Shown one piece after another: positions 8,170-16,911 of a stretch of DNA of 46,610 nt; positions within the stretch are counted from its first letter, which is position 1; each line of letters begins with the position of its first letter. The notes beneath the pieces were generated by a model that was not told the origin of the DNA, searched no databases, and saw nothing but the letters and a program-made list of their open reading frames with translations. A program made the translations under genes and the position numbers. The DNA is from Haliea sp. (GTDB taxonomy: Bacteria; Pseudomonadota; Gammaproteobacteria; Pseudomonadales; Halieaceae), in the NCBI GenBank assembly GCA_002862465.1, contig PKDD01000141.1:1-46610 (forward strand), read 5' to 3'.

Positions 8170-8877
8170 ATGAACATCGATCGATATTTCAGTGAAACTA
8201 ATGGCAACATCTGCTTTACGCGTGAGCAAGGTAGCAATTTTGCCAAGAAAATGGCCGACGACTTTAATCCTCTGCACGATATAGATGCCAAACGATTTTG
8301 CATTCCTGGCGATCTGCTGTTTTCTATTATTTTAGCCAAGTACGGCATTAGCCAGCATATGCAGTTTGTCTTTTCAGGTATGGTTGTTGCGGGCGTGCAG
8401 CTTCTTATGCCCGAGCCGGCGGAAGAAATTCATATTGCTGATGAGGAGGGAAGGGAGTATCTGCGGGTGAAGCGCGAGGGCAATATATCTTGTGACGAAC
8501 TATTGCTCCAGAATTTGACGCGAAGTTACGTGCAATTTTCTGGCCAAACCTTCCCGCATATTCTTGTGCCGCTTCTGGCTGAGCAGAATGTAATGATTCA
8601 TCCTGATCGACCGCTGGTGATTTATGAGAGCATGTCTATTGATCTCGACAGACTTGATATTGAAAAACCTTTGATTCGCGGCGACTATAACAGACTTGGG
8701 GTCACTGGAAAGCGCGGAACTGTCGAGCTAGCGTTTCACCTTGAGGATGATGGGGAAGTTGTTGGACGCGGTAAGAAGCACATGTTGTTAATGGGCTTGC
8801 GGGAGTATGACAAGGACGCTACCGAGGCCGCGATTAGTTCCTACAATAATAGTAAGACATCGTTTTCTTCAAAGTAA
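8170..8877 (+). CDS. DUF3581 family protein
   Basis: 235 residues. The N-terminal block with FTREQGSNFAKKMADDFNPLHD followed by DAKRFCIPGDLLFSIILAKYG is characteristic of the DUF3581 family of gammaproteobacteria. The pattern DFNPLHD and the later pairing of beta segments recall hotdog-fold proteins, but no activity is established. No signal peptide or membrane helix. It lies alone after the oxygenase gene with a 108-base gap and no strong ribosome-binding site before the ATG, and faces the next gene tail to tail. Family recognition is from memory. Confidence 0.75.
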   Translation: MNIDRYFSETNGNICFTREQGSNFAKKMADDFNPLHDIDAKRFCIPGDLLFSIILAKYGISQHMQFVFSGMVVAGVQLLMPEPAEEIHIADEEGREYLRVKREGNISCDELLLQNLTRSYVQFSGQTFPHILVPLLAEQNVMIHPDRPLVIYESMSIDLDRLDIEKPLIRGDYNRLGVTGKRGTVELAFHLEDDGEVVGRGKKHMLLMGLREYDKDATEAAISSYNNSKTSFSSK

Positions 8878-8937
8878 TTAACTGCCTCAACGGAGACTAT
8901 ATGATCGCGCTACGGCCCTTCTGCTGTCGGCAGGATG

Positions 8938-9624
8938 TTACTGCGAATTTTTTTGTTGGATTCTATCGAGTTGTGCTCGTATCTGCATAGCCCATGAGGT
9001 GAAAACTCGCCGTACTTGCGCTTCATTAGTGATGCTGTTGTTCAGTCCCCATAGAGATGATCCGGATCGGGTGTCTTTTGCCAGGGCGAGTACTTCTCCG
9101 GTTTCAGAGTCACTGAAGGTAACCTCGACACTTATCTTTCCTGCTCCTTCCGTAATAATCGCGCTGCGCCCTGCAGGTCGTGAGCGATTATCGTCCTTCG
9201 GCGCTGTGGGTGCGATACGGGTGAGCTTGGCTGAGATCAGGAGCACATTGTCTCCGGCTGCTGTGACAAGCGGGTAAGTGTCCTGCAAAGCAAGTTGCTT
9301 GGCAAGCGCCTCATGAAAGTCTCTCTGGAGTCTGAGTTTGTCGGCGTCGGTAAGAGCCCAGTTGGGGGCTCTAAGTGTTCTGTAGCTTGTGGTTGGCTGC
9401 ACGATCTCTACATTTTCCACACCTAGGGGTGCGAGAAGAATTGCGGTGTATTTTTTGAAATCAGCGCTCGGATCTATATAGGCTAGTTTGGCGCGTGAGT
9501 GATCAACACGAACGAGGTTGCCCTGAATTATCTCCGCATTTTCGCCGGTTTGAACTTGAGGCGTATTTTGACAGGCAGCCAGAAATAAAAACATTAGTGA
9601 TCCGCCAACAATAGAGTAGTTCAT
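8938..9624 (-). CDS. DUF3313 domain lipoprotein
   Basis: 228 residues from the ATG at 9622-9624, chosen over ATGs 6 and 15 bases upstream because AGGAT is then well spaced. The signal MNYSIVGGSLMFLFLAAC ends in a lipobox (LAAC), so it is a lipoprotein. The body has the DUF3313 layout: YIDPSADFKKYTAILLAPLGVENVE near 50, an RLQRDFHEALAKQL helix, LLISAKLTRIAPT and VEVTFSDSETGEVLA. Members are envelope lipoproteins of unknown function. It lies 110 bases downstream of the sulfatase gene on the same strand and could be co-transcribed. Confidence 0.78.
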   Translation of the reverse strand: MNYSIVGGSLMFLFLAACQNTPQVQTGENAEIIQGNLVRVDHSRAKLAYIDPSADFKKYTAILLAPLGVENVEIVQPTTSYRTLRAPNWALTDADKLRLQRDFHEALAKQLALQDTYPLVTAAGDNVLLISAKLTRIAPTAPKDDNRSRPAGRSAIITEGAGKISVEVTFSDSETGEVLALAKDTRSGSSLWGLNNSITNEAQVRRVFTSWAMQIRAQLDRIQQKNSQ

Positions 9625-9733
9625 GGCCATTATCCTCATGCAGTATTAAGCGCTTGCCTCAGGTTCTCCGAAGTTGCCTGCGCAGTCAAGCCGGTCTGGT
9701 TATTCTCAGTAGTAGTCGCTATCGATTACCTTG

Positions 9734-11209
9734 CTACCGCCAGCCGCGCTTGTTTTCCTTCATATCCTCATTTTTGGCATTGAAGGCGGAGCGCAGTCGT
9801 GCCAATTCTTGTGGATTTCGATCGGATGTATCGTACGACTCTCGTGGGTCTCCAGCGAGATCAAAAAGCCATTCCTTGTTGGGCAGCGCGATTCCTATTG
9901 GGGCCTGATCGCTACTGTAGAGAACACCCGCAGGTCCTCGATATTTGAAGTCTTGATCGCGGACCGCAAACAGGTTCTCGCCGCCATAGTAGTAAAGGTA
10001 ATCATGCGGCGAGGGCCCGCCCTCAGTCAGTATGTTGAGGATGCTGCGACCGTCTAGTATTCGATCTGAAGGCGCGGGCAGCTGCAACAAGTCTAGTGCT
10101 GTTGGCAAGAGATCAATGCCCATTGCCATTGCATTCTCGATCCTGCCTGGCGCAATACCATCGGGCCAGTAGGCAATGAAAGGCACTCGCATGCCACCCT
10201 CGAAAGTTTTGCCCTTGCGGCCACGCTGATCCCCTGCATTGCCAAGAAACCAGGGCCCATTGTCCGATGTAATAATGATCAGGGTGTTGGCTAAATTTCC
10301 AGTGCGCTCTAGTGTTGCAATAATTGCACCGACGCTGTCGTCGATTTCCTCCAGAACGTCACCATACAAGCCTGCTCTCGAAGTGCCGCTGCGCTCAGGT
10401 TTAATTGCTAACGGATCGTGCGGAAAGTTATGTGCAAAATAGAGGAAGAATGGCTCTTCAGCATGTTGTTGGATGAAGCTAGTGGCCGCCTGAGTGTAAC
10501 GCTCTGTTAAAAAGCGCTGATCGACCGGTGCTTCGATGGCGATGTCGCGATCGGCATAAAGCGCAAAAGGCTGCATGTCATTGCTATACAAAGCGCCAAA
10601 ATAGCTATCAAACCCCATATCGTTGGGCAGAGATGGGCTGCGATCTCCAAGGTGCCACTTGCCGACCATGCCGGTGGCATAACCTGCCGCTTTTAGCAGA
10701 TCCGCTAGTGTAATTTCTTCCGCCGGGAGGCGCACATGGGCGTTAGGGGTCAGTAGGATGTTGAATAAAAAGCCTTTGGCGCTGTCGCTTGGAAACAGCA
10801 CATTGGTGAGGCCCACTCGGGCAGGTAGTCGTCCTGTGAGGTATCCCGCGCGTGAAGGGGTGCATACTGGTGCAGGGGAGTAAAAGTCGGTCAGGACCAC
10901 ACCTTCAGCCGCCAACAAGTTGATATTGGGTGTGGCGATCATCGGGCTGTCTTTTGCGCCGGCTCCTAGATCGCCATAACCCAGATCGTCATAAAGGAAA
11001 AAGACAATATTGGGGGCGGGTTGATTAGTCCTATTTTGCAGGCTGATCTCTGCCAGGTAGTTGTGCTTTTCATTGAGTGCTGCCTGATTGTCTAACTGCC
11101 CGCTGCTGGCTAGGCGATATGTCGTATACAGTGCGACGAGGACGATCAGTATCATCACGGTGCTGATGGCTGCTGTAATACGATTCCAAAAAAAAGTGAA
11201 AATATTCAT
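9734..11209 (-). CDS. Membrane-anchored type I (formylglycine) sulfatase
   Basis: 491 residues. One N-terminal membrane helix (about residues 11-30) should anchor the protein with the catalytic domain outside the cytoplasm. The alkaline-phosphatase-like metal site starts with FFLYDDLGYGD near 70-80, and the maturation motif is PVCTPSRAGYLTGR with C116 as the residue to become formylglycine (C-x-P-S-R). TSDNGPW and GGMRVPF, other arylsulfatase-family landmarks, follow. It hydrolyses sulfate esters; the substrate is unreadable. A formylglycine-generating enzyme is needed and is not in this window. It is divergent from the SDR gene cassette and about 3 kb from the sulfotransferase operon, so the region both adds and removes sulfate. 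Confidence 0.88.
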   Translation of the reverse strand: MNIFTFFWNRITAAISTVMILIVLVALYTTYRLASSGQLDNQAALNEKHNYLAEISLQNRTNQPAPNIVFFLYDDLGYGDLGAGAKDSPMIATPNINLLAAEGVVLTDFYSPAPVCTPSRAGYLTGRLPARVGLTNVLFPSDSAKGFLFNILLTPNAHVRLPAEEITLADLLKAAGYATGMVGKWHLGDRSPSLPNDMGFDSYFGALYSNDMQPFALYADRDIAIEAPVDQRFLTERYTQAATSFIQQHAEEPFFLYFAHNFPHDPLAIKPERSGTSRAGLYGDVLEEIDDSVGAIIATLERTGNLANTLIIITSDNGPWFLGNAGDQRGRKGKTFEGGMRVPFIAYWPDGIAPGRIENAMAMGIDLLPTALDLLQLPAPSDRILDGRSILNILTEGGPSPHDYLYYYGGENLFAVRDQDFKYRGPAGVLYSSDQAPIGIALPNKEWLFDLAGDPRESYDTSDRNPQELARLRSAFNAKNEDMKENKRGWR

Positions 11210-11351
11210 CGTGGTTCAGTTTCTGTTGATGTGACGGCCCGATTGCACTGGAAATTGCGGCATCAACCAAAGATACTGTCATATTAGTTTGGCTGACTCA
11301 AACTCTCGGCGTAGATTTCAATGTGGTGGAACAGGTTGTGGGAAATATAGT

Positions 11352-12116
11352 ATGAGAAATCTGCAGGGGAAGCGCATTCTGGTTTGTGGCGGTGCCACCG
11401 GTATTGGCGCGGCTACAGTTCGCCGCCTGTGTGAAGAGGGAGCGCGTGTAGGGGTTGGCGACTTCAATATGGAAGCAGCTGAGGCTTTGATCAAAGAGTT
11501 GGATGGTGCCGGCTTCGAGGCTACGGCCTGGTACTTTGACCAGTCTGATCAGGCGAGCATTGCGGCTTTGGTCGATTCAGCGGTTGAACATTTTGGCCAG
11601 TTGGACGGCTTATTCGCCAATGTGGCAGATTTGCAGGCGGTGTTAGTGGATGGTGATATTGTTAGTAATGACAGCGCGATATGGGAGCGCACTCTTCTTG
11701 TTAATGTGGTTGGCACAGCGATGCTTTTACGTGCCGCATTGCCGCACATGCTCGAGCATGCCAGCGGATCTGTGGTCTTGACTTCGTCAGATGCAGCAGT
11801 GATCGGAGAGCCTGAGAGGCCGGCTTATGCCGCATCGAAAGCAGGGGTTAATTCGCTGTGCCGCCACGTTGCATCAAAGTGGGGCTCTAAAGGTATACGG
11901 TGCAATACTATATCGCCCGGCTTTGTGCTGACTGAGCAGTTGGACGCGAACATGAGTCAAGAAATCAAAGACGCTATGCTGAGGGGTGTACGGAGTCAGC
12001 GCCATGGTGCGCCACGGGACGTTGCCGGCGCAGTAGCGTTCTTACTGTCCGATGATGGCGAATGGGTCAACGGGCAGACTTGGCGCGTTAACGGCGGGGT
12101 CAGCTATGCTAACTAG
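11352..12116 (+). CDS. Short-chain dehydrogenase/reductase (SDR)
   Basis: 254 residues from ATG 11352; an upstream TTG at 11289 would add residues that precede the normal SDR start. The Rossmann motif GGATGIG is at residues 13-19, the catalytic S145/S146, Y159 and K163 are in TSSDAA and YAASK, and the end GEWVNGQTWRVNGG is the classical SDR finish. It should oxidise or reduce a hydroxyl/keto group with NAD(P)(H). ANVAD replaces the usual NNAG at about residue 89, an unusual substitution. It begins a rightward cassette with the SRPBCC and EthD-like genes, which suggests a catabolic or modification pathway. Confidence 0.88.
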   Translation: MRNLQGKRILVCGGATGIGAATVRRLCEEGARVGVGDFNMEAAEALIKELDGAGFEATAWYFDQSDQASIAALVDSAVEHFGQLDGLFANVADLQAVLVDGDIVSNDSAIWERTLLVNVVGTAMLLRAALPHMLEHASGSVVLTSSDAAVIGEPERPAYAASKAGVNSLCRHVASKWGSKGIRCNTISPGFVLTEQLDANMSQEIKDAMLRGVRSQRHGAPRDVAGAVAFLLSDDGEWVNGQTWRVNGGVSYAN

Positions 12117-12154
12117 TGGCTCAGTCTATACCTGTCATCCAAAGGAGTTTGAGA

Positions 12155-12613
12155 ATGATTACCCCTAGCAGTGTCTCGAGTGAAGAAGTCGTCATCCATG
12201 CGCCAGCTAAGGTGGTTTGGGATGTCATTCTTGATTTTGCCAACTACGGCCTTTGGAATACGTTTTGCCCAAGTATGAAGGGCGAGGCGGTCATTGGTTC
12301 ACCGCTTGAAATGCAGGTCGATTTGGGTAATGGGTTACAGGCGCAGGTGGAGTATGTGACAAAAATTGAACCCATCCACACCATTGTATGGTCTATGCAG
12401 AATAAACCTGGTGATCCGATACATGCGGATCGGATTCAGCGCATAACGCCTATTGATGACACCAGTTGCCGCTATTGCAGCATTGATGAATTTAGCGGCG
12501 AACTTTCCGGGCCTATGATTGAGCAGTTGGGCGAGCAGGTGGAGAAGGGTTTCAATGATTGCGCTTTGGGCTTAAAGGCACGGGCAGAAGCGCTTCATCG
12601 GGCGTCAGATTAA
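12155..12613 (+). CDS. SRPBCC-family (START-like) protein
   Basis: 152 residues from ATG 12155, which has AAGGAG eight bases upstream; a GTG at 12116 overlapping the SDR stop is less likely. EEVVIHAPAKVVWDVILDFANYGLWNTFCP is the classic opening of SRPBCC (polyketide cyclase/Bet v1-like) proteins, with a C-terminal helix at about residues 125-148. These bind hydrophobic ligands in a deep pocket and may act as cyclases, hydrolases or carriers. It is between SDR and EthD-like genes, consistent with handling a bulky hydrophobic substrate. The substrate is not known. Confidence 0.8.
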   Translation: MITPSSVSSEEVVIHAPAKVVWDVILDFANYGLWNTFCPSMKGEAVIGSPLEMQVDLGNGLQAQVEYVTKIEPIHTIVWSMQNKPGDPIHADRIQRITPIDDTSCRYCSIDEFSGELSGPMIEQLGEQVEKGFNDCALGLKARAEALHRASD

Positions 12614-12666
12614 TCTTCGGTTCTGTTGAGCGCATCCGTGGTTGTTATGAGGAAGAGTAGTACCAC

Positions 12667-13353
12667 ATGGAAAAGAGTATCTATTTTTTGCAGAAGCCCG
12701 CGGCGATCTCTATTGAAGCGTTCCGGGATAGCCTGCTCAATGAACTTGTGCCGCGGCTTCAGACGTTGGGCGCATCCCAGCTGACAATTAATGTCGCGGA
12801 TATTAACCGCAGTATACAAGAACAGGCTCCCAGCCGATTGATCGGCCCTTGGCAAACGCTGTCAGCTGCGGTGTCGTTTTGGCACGACTGTCTCGACCAG
12901 CGCGCGCCTCTTGAGGCAAGCTTGAGTGATATTAGCGACACTATCGTCGGCTATCTAGTAACAGAGTCTGTGCTGCAGGTGTTCGATCCCGTGTGGGAGG
13001 GCGGACGGCGTAGACCTGGTGTGACCCAGTTCGGTGCAAACGGCAAACCGCAAGACGTATCTGACCTTGCGTTTTATCACAACTGGCAGGTCGTGCATTC
13101 CACCTCTTCATTTGATTTGCACCCTCTGCGCTGGTCTTATGTGCGCAACGCCGTGGCTAGGCCATTGACCGTCGGTGCCCCCGCTTACCGGGCTATCGTT
13201 TGTGAGCATTTTCGCGAACTGGTTGACTTTACAGATGATCAGCGCTATTTCGGAACAGAGGAAGCGGTACTCGCTATGCTTAAAGAGCTGCCGGGCTTCT
13301 GTGACTTAAATAATATGGTCTCGCTGGCAATGAGTGAGTACTATTTTCGATAG
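12667..13353 (+). CDS. EthD-like (dimeric alpha-beta barrel) protein
   Basis: 228 residues. Two EthD-like halves can be seen: KSIYFLQKPAAISIEAFRDSLLNEL at the start and LAFYHNWQVVHSTSSFDLHPLRWSYVRNAV near 138-167, the latter with the YxxxWxxxH-like spacing and a YVRN motif common in EthD proteins; the end MVSLAMSEYYF is also typical. EthD-like proteins are small ferredoxin-like folds found in degradation clusters, some acting as dehydratases or tautomerases. GAGGAAGAG lies upstream of the ATG. Its place in a cassette with SDR, SRPBCC and TauD-like genes points to catabolism of an organic compound. Family assignment is moderate. Confidence 0.6.
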   Translation: MEKSIYFLQKPAAISIEAFRDSLLNELVPRLQTLGASQLTINVADINRSIQEQAPSRLIGPWQTLSAAVSFWHDCLDQRAPLEASLSDISDTIVGYLVTESVLQVFDPVWEGGRRRPGVTQFGANGKPQDVSDLAFYHNWQVVHSTSSFDLHPLRWSYVRNAVARPLTVGAPAYRAIVCEHFRELVDFTDDQRYFGTEEAVLAMLKELPGFCDLNNMVSLAMSEYYFR

Positions 13354-13504
13354 CGAAGAAAAGTGGCTCTAGTGCCACCCCATCTCTCTGATATTGCATG
13401 ATATGGTAACCGGTATAGAGTACATCGATAGTGTTTTAAGCGCTGCCAGTCGAGTCTTATCGAGCAGCTAAAACCGAAGACGTTCAATCCATTGGAGGCA
13501 TTCG

Positions 13505-14374
13505 ATGATTAAGGTTACTCCGTCTAACCAAGCCTGCGGCGCTACTGTCACCGGGGTAGATCTCTCCAGGAAGCTTGATACAGCGATCTTGCGGGCAGTG
13601 CGTTCAGCCTGGCTGGAACATCATGTGCTCGCTTTTCCCGACCAGATGCTGACGAATGCAGACCTAGAACAGATTGTTCAAAGTCTAGGGGTGTTTGGCA
13701 GTGAGCCTTACTTCGAGCCAATGGAGGGCAGTGAGCACGTCGTAGCCTTGACGCGAAAGGCTGACGAGAAAGCCCCGCTGTTCGCGGAAAATTGGCACTC
13801 CGACTGGAGCTTCATGGAAGAGCCGCCAATTGGCACGTGCCTCTACAGCCTAGTTATTCCGCCCATCGGTGGAGACACTGGTTTTATCAATCAGCAAAAG
13901 GCTTTGGCAGAAATGCCTGCTGTATTGCGCGCAAAAATTGAGGGACGCATGGCACTGCATTCCGCAGCAGGCGCCTATGCGCCCGACGGCATGTATGGCG
14001 AGAAGGACAGGGCTGCAGGGCGCAGTATGGCTATTCGCTACTCTGAAGATGCTAGGGATATATGCGGTCATCCGTTTATCTTGCAGCATCCGGAAAGTGC
14101 TCGTGAAACCTTGCTGGGTTGCCTGGGTTATATAGTAGGTGTGGAAGGTATGACAGATGAGGAAGCGCTGCCCTTGCTGTTGGAGCTGCATCAATGGCAA
14201 ACGCGTGAGGAGTTCCAATACAGCCACAAATGGTCGAAAAATATGTTTGTGATCTGGGACAATCGCAGCCTCTTGCACAAGGCCAGCGGCGGTTACGATG
14301 GCTATGATCGTCTACTGCATAGAATCACTGTGGCATCAGATCCGCAAAAATACCTGCATGTGAATGCGGCCTAG
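13505..14374 (+). CDS. TauD/TfdA-family 2-oxoglutarate dioxygenase
   Basis: 289 residues. The Fe(II) site is H98-x-D100 in NWHSDWSF, with the distal H258 (SLLHKAS) and the 2-oxoglutarate arginine R273 (HRITV), the standard TauD/TfdA arrangement. WDNRSLLHKA is the family's C-terminal signature. The opening TGVDLSRKLD is also typical. The enzyme hydroxylates its substrate next to a sulfonate, ether or similar group, which then breaks down. TTGGAGG precedes the ATG. A 151-base gap separates it from the EthD-like gene, so it may have its own promoter. Given sulfatase and sulfotransferase nearby, an organosulfur substrate is possible but unproven. Confidence 0.87.
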   Translation: MIKVTPSNQACGATVTGVDLSRKLDTAILRAVRSAWLEHHVLAFPDQMLTNADLEQIVQSLGVFGSEPYFEPMEGSEHVVALTRKADEKAPLFAENWHSDWSFMEEPPIGTCLYSLVIPPIGGDTGFINQQKALAEMPAVLRAKIEGRMALHSAAGAYAPDGMYGEKDRAAGRSMAIRYSEDARDICGHPFILQHPESARETLLGCLGYIVGVEGMTDEEALPLLLELHQWQTREEFQYSHKWSKNMFVIWDNRSLLHKASGGYDGYDRLLHRITVASDPQKYLHVNAA

Positions 14375-14477
14375 CATTCTTCTGACTTCAAGTGAGTGAC
14401 TGCGGCAACAAGATTTGCCATACTTCACCTTTAATGTTTGACTGTCCACACTCCATACCATAGAGGATATCTTCGTT

Positions 14478-15071
14478 ATGACTATTAAAGTAATCACCGC
14501 ATTATCTACCACCCTAATGTTCGCTTTAGCCGGTTGCGCTAGCACAACGCCTGGAACCGGTTCGAGTCGCAATCAGGTCATTTCTGTGCAATACGGTACT
14601 GTCGAGAACGTTCAGCAGGTGGCTATGGCGCCTAGTTATGGTGCGAGCTCCGTCATCGGGGGTGCGCTTGGCTTACTGGCAGCGGGCGGACGATCAAGTG
14701 CGACAAAGGTAGCTGGCGCGGCTGCTGGTGCGGGACTGGGCGCCCTTGTTGCGAAGGAAACGGCTGGCACTGCGGAGCGGTTTACTGTGCGCTTGGTAAA
14801 TAATAGTACGATTGATATTGTATTGGAGAATCAGGATGTTCGGGTCGGAGACTGCGTTTCTGTAGAGCAGGGCACGCATGCAAATATCAGGCGCGTCTCT
14901 TCAGTTTTGTGTTCCACCCCTGCATCACATCCCGCCTACAGTTCTATGAATGCTGAAACTATGCGTGAGTCTTCTGATTGTCTCGCGGCCAAGCAAGAAC
15001 TATTGAAGGCTCAAACAACAGAGCAGACTGATATCGCTTATAAGAAAATGCGCGCGCTCTGCGAAAGTTAG
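14478..15071 (+). CDS. Glycine-zipper outer-membrane lipoprotein (SlyB-like)
   Basis: 197 residues. The signal MTIKVITALSTTLMFALAGC has a lipobox LAGC with C20 as the lipidated residue. A glycine-zipper segment around 55-90 (GGALGLLAAGG, GAAAGAGLGALVA) suggests membrane insertion, as in SlyB/17-kDa-antigen proteins. ERFTVRLVNNSTIDIV and DVRVGDCVSVEQG follow, as in that family, then a C-terminal extension with two extra cysteines (SSDCLAA, MRALCES). GAGGAT precedes the ATG. Function is likely envelope integrity. Confidence 0.78.
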   Translation: MTIKVITALSTTLMFALAGCASTTPGTGSSRNQVISVQYGTVENVQQVAMAPSYGASSVIGGALGLLAAGGRSSATKVAGAAAGAGLGALVAKETAGTAERFTVRLVNNSTIDIVLENQDVRVGDCVSVEQGTHANIRRVSSVLCSTPASHPAYSSMNAETMRESSDCLAAKQELLKAQTTEQTDIAYKKMRALCES

Positions 15072-15125
15072 TGAGGCCAGTGGAACGTCGGCAGTTTTCC
15101 TGACCTAATTGTGGGCGGGACCCGT

Positions 15126-15158
15126 GAGCGCCTGATGCATTGAGGGCGTTCTTTTTTT
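15126..15158 (+). terminator. Rho-independent terminator after the glycine-zipper lipoprotein
   Basis: GAGCGCC at 15126-15132 pairs with GGCGTTC at 15145-15151 (one G-T wobble) around a 12-base loop and is followed by seven T residues (15152-15158). It separates the lipoprotein gene from ppnN. Confidence 0.7.
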
Positions 15159-15194
15159 GAAAAACTAACTATTAATGAGTGTTACATCCACGTT

Positions 15195-16553
15195 ATGGAA
15201 AAAATCGCTCATGTTATTGTTAATCCGCTTAAGTCGCTAAACCTGCTCTCTAGACAAGATGCTGAAGAGATTACCGGTAGTGGAGGAGTTTTATTTGCAC
15301 TCTTTCGGCTCTGTGCCCTGGCAATTTTGAACACCGATAGTGAGAAAGATGATGCTGAAAAAGTTTTGGCTGATTACGCAGACTTTGATGTTCGCCTGAT
15401 CCCGCAGCCACGTGGCCTTAGGTTGGAGCTTTTCAACGCCCCGCCCCAGTCATTTGTTGATGGCAAGATGATACGCGGCATTCAGGAGCATCTGTTTTCA
15501 GCCCTGCGCGATATTATTTATACTGATTTGAAAATAACTGCCAGCCAACCCGAACTTCCAAGTTCGGTCCAGATCACTGACACGGTGTTCCGTATTCTAC
15601 GCAATGCTCGTGTCGTACGCCCTGATCAGTCACCACAGATGGTGGTCTGCTGGGGCGGCCACTCTATCCCTCGGGAGGAGTATACTTACGCCAAAAACGT
15701 GGGTTATCAGCTTGGTCTGCGTGGACTGGACATCGTGACCGGCTGTGGTATTGGTGCAATGAAGGGTCCGATGAAAGGTGCCGCTGTCGGACACGCGAAA
15801 CAGCATATCAAAGATGGCCGTTATGTCGGCATTAGCGAGCCGGGTATTATTACGTCTGAGTCGCCAAATGCCATCGTCAACGAGTTAGTGATTATGCCAG
15901 ATATTGAGAAACGTCTGGAGGCTTTCGTTCGGCTTGCCCATTCTATTATTGTGTTTCCTGGTGGCGTAGGGACCGTTGAGGAGATTCTTTATCTGCTTAG
16001 CATATTAATGCATCCAGATAATCATGAGGCCATTCCATTAGTGCTGACCGGCCCTGAATCCTGTCGCGAGTACTTTGAAGAACTCGAGCGGTTTTTAATA
16101 GATTGTCTCGGTGAAGACGTAAGAGCATATTATCGTATCATCGTGGGTGCCGAGAAAGAAGTCGGCAATGCTATTCGTGCTGCTAATGATGAAGTGCACT
16201 CAAGACGCCGCGCCGCACATCAGGCCTACTATTTTAATTGGGAGCTAGTAATCTCGCCCGATCTACAGATGCCCTTTGTGCCTACTCATGAAGCGATGGC
16301 TGCATTGCAGCTTCACGCACGACTACCTAAGCATGAATTAGCCAGCGCGCTACGCTGTGTTTTTTCAGGCCTTGTCGCCGGTAACGTGAAAACATTTGGT
16401 ATTGAACAGGTGCGCACGCGGGGGCCCTATCAATTGTCAGGGGACAAAAGCCTTTTATCTAGTATGGATCGATTGCTAAAGATGTTGGTAAAGCAGAAAC
16501 GCATGAAGTTGGATCAAGAAAAATATCAGCCTTGCTATCAGTTGGTGGAATGA
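15195..16553 (+). CDS. ppnN: Pyrimidine/purine nucleotide 5'-monophosphate nucleosidase
   Basis: 452 residues, matching E. coli PpnN (YgdH) along its length: an N-terminal domain (FDVRLIPQPRGLRLELFNAPP), the central LOG domain with MVVCWGGHSI, GCGIGAMKGPMKGA near 184 and the phosphoribohydrolase motif PGGVGTVEE at 255-263, and the C-terminal domain with SPDLQMPFVPTHE and FSGLVAGNVK. It cleaves nucleoside monophosphates to base and ribose 5-phosphate and, in E. coli, is controlled by (p)ppGpp. It starts after a terminator, so it is transcribed alone. The 3' end overlaps a small opposite-strand gene by 16 bases. Confidence 0.93.
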   Translation: MEKIAHVIVNPLKSLNLLSRQDAEEITGSGGVLFALFRLCALAILNTDSEKDDAEKVLADYADFDVRLIPQPRGLRLELFNAPPQSFVDGKMIRGIQEHLFSALRDIIYTDLKITASQPELPSSVQITDTVFRILRNARVVRPDQSPQMVVCWGGHSIPREEYTYAKNVGYQLGLRGLDIVTGCGIGAMKGPMKGAAVGHAKQHIKDGRYVGISEPGIITSESPNAIVNELVIMPDIEKRLEAFVRLAHSIIVFPGGVGTVEEILYLLSILMHPDNHEAIPLVLTGPESCREYFEELERFLIDCLGEDVRAYYRIIVGAEKEVGNAIRAANDEVHSRRRAAHQAYYFNWELVISPDLQMPFVPTHEAMAALQLHARLPKHELASALRCVFSGLVAGNVKTFGIEQVRTRGPYQLSGDKSLLSSMDRLLKMLVKQKRMKLDQEKYQPCYQLVE

Positions 16554-16807
16554 TCGCGCACTACCGATCGGCGCCAGTATTTCCATAGTCCGATCAGTGA
16601 AGCACCTATCCAGAAAACCTCAATTGCTAAACTGGCGAGATTAAAATTGAAGCATAAACTAAAAAGCAGAAGGGTAGCGCCCGCCAGATTGATCATATTG
16701 TAGCTAAGGCTTTTAGGGTCAATTCGTTCGAGCTGTAGCAAGACGTAGGCTAGTACCACCATTAATGTGCCCAACAGGCCAATAGCGTCAATGACATTAG
16801 TTTGCAT
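16538..16807 (-). CDS. Small membrane protein, CBU_0592-like
   Basis: 89 residues from ATG 16805-16807 (TTG at 16811-16813 is an alternative; neither has a clear ribosome-binding site). Three hydrophobic stretches are visible at roughly 8-26, 37-54 and 57-76 (AIGLLGTLMVVLAYVLLQL, MINLAGATLLLFSLCF, IEVFWIGASLIGLW). The pattern fits the CBU_0592 family of small inner-membrane proteins with no known role. It is tail to tail with ppnN, overlapping it by 16 bases, and divergent from the flavoprotein gene. Confidence 0.65.
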   Translation of the reverse strand: MQTNVIDAIGLLGTLMVVLAYVLLQLERIDPKSLSYNMINLAGATLLLFSLCFNFNLASLAIEVFWIGASLIGLWKYWRRSVVRDHSTN

Positions 16808-16911
16808 AGCCAATAGTCCAAGGAGGGATTGTAGAACTAGAGCCTATCATACAATACCTATTTCAGCTGCGATGACTGTTATCGCTAGAGGGTTGTTCAA
16901 TTGAGCGTCAC

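Noticed and set aside
14555-14580. GGTTCGAGTC resembling a tRNA T-loop
   Set aside because: It lies within the glycine-zipper lipoprotein coding sequence and no cloverleaf partners are present. No tRNA was found anywhere in the window.
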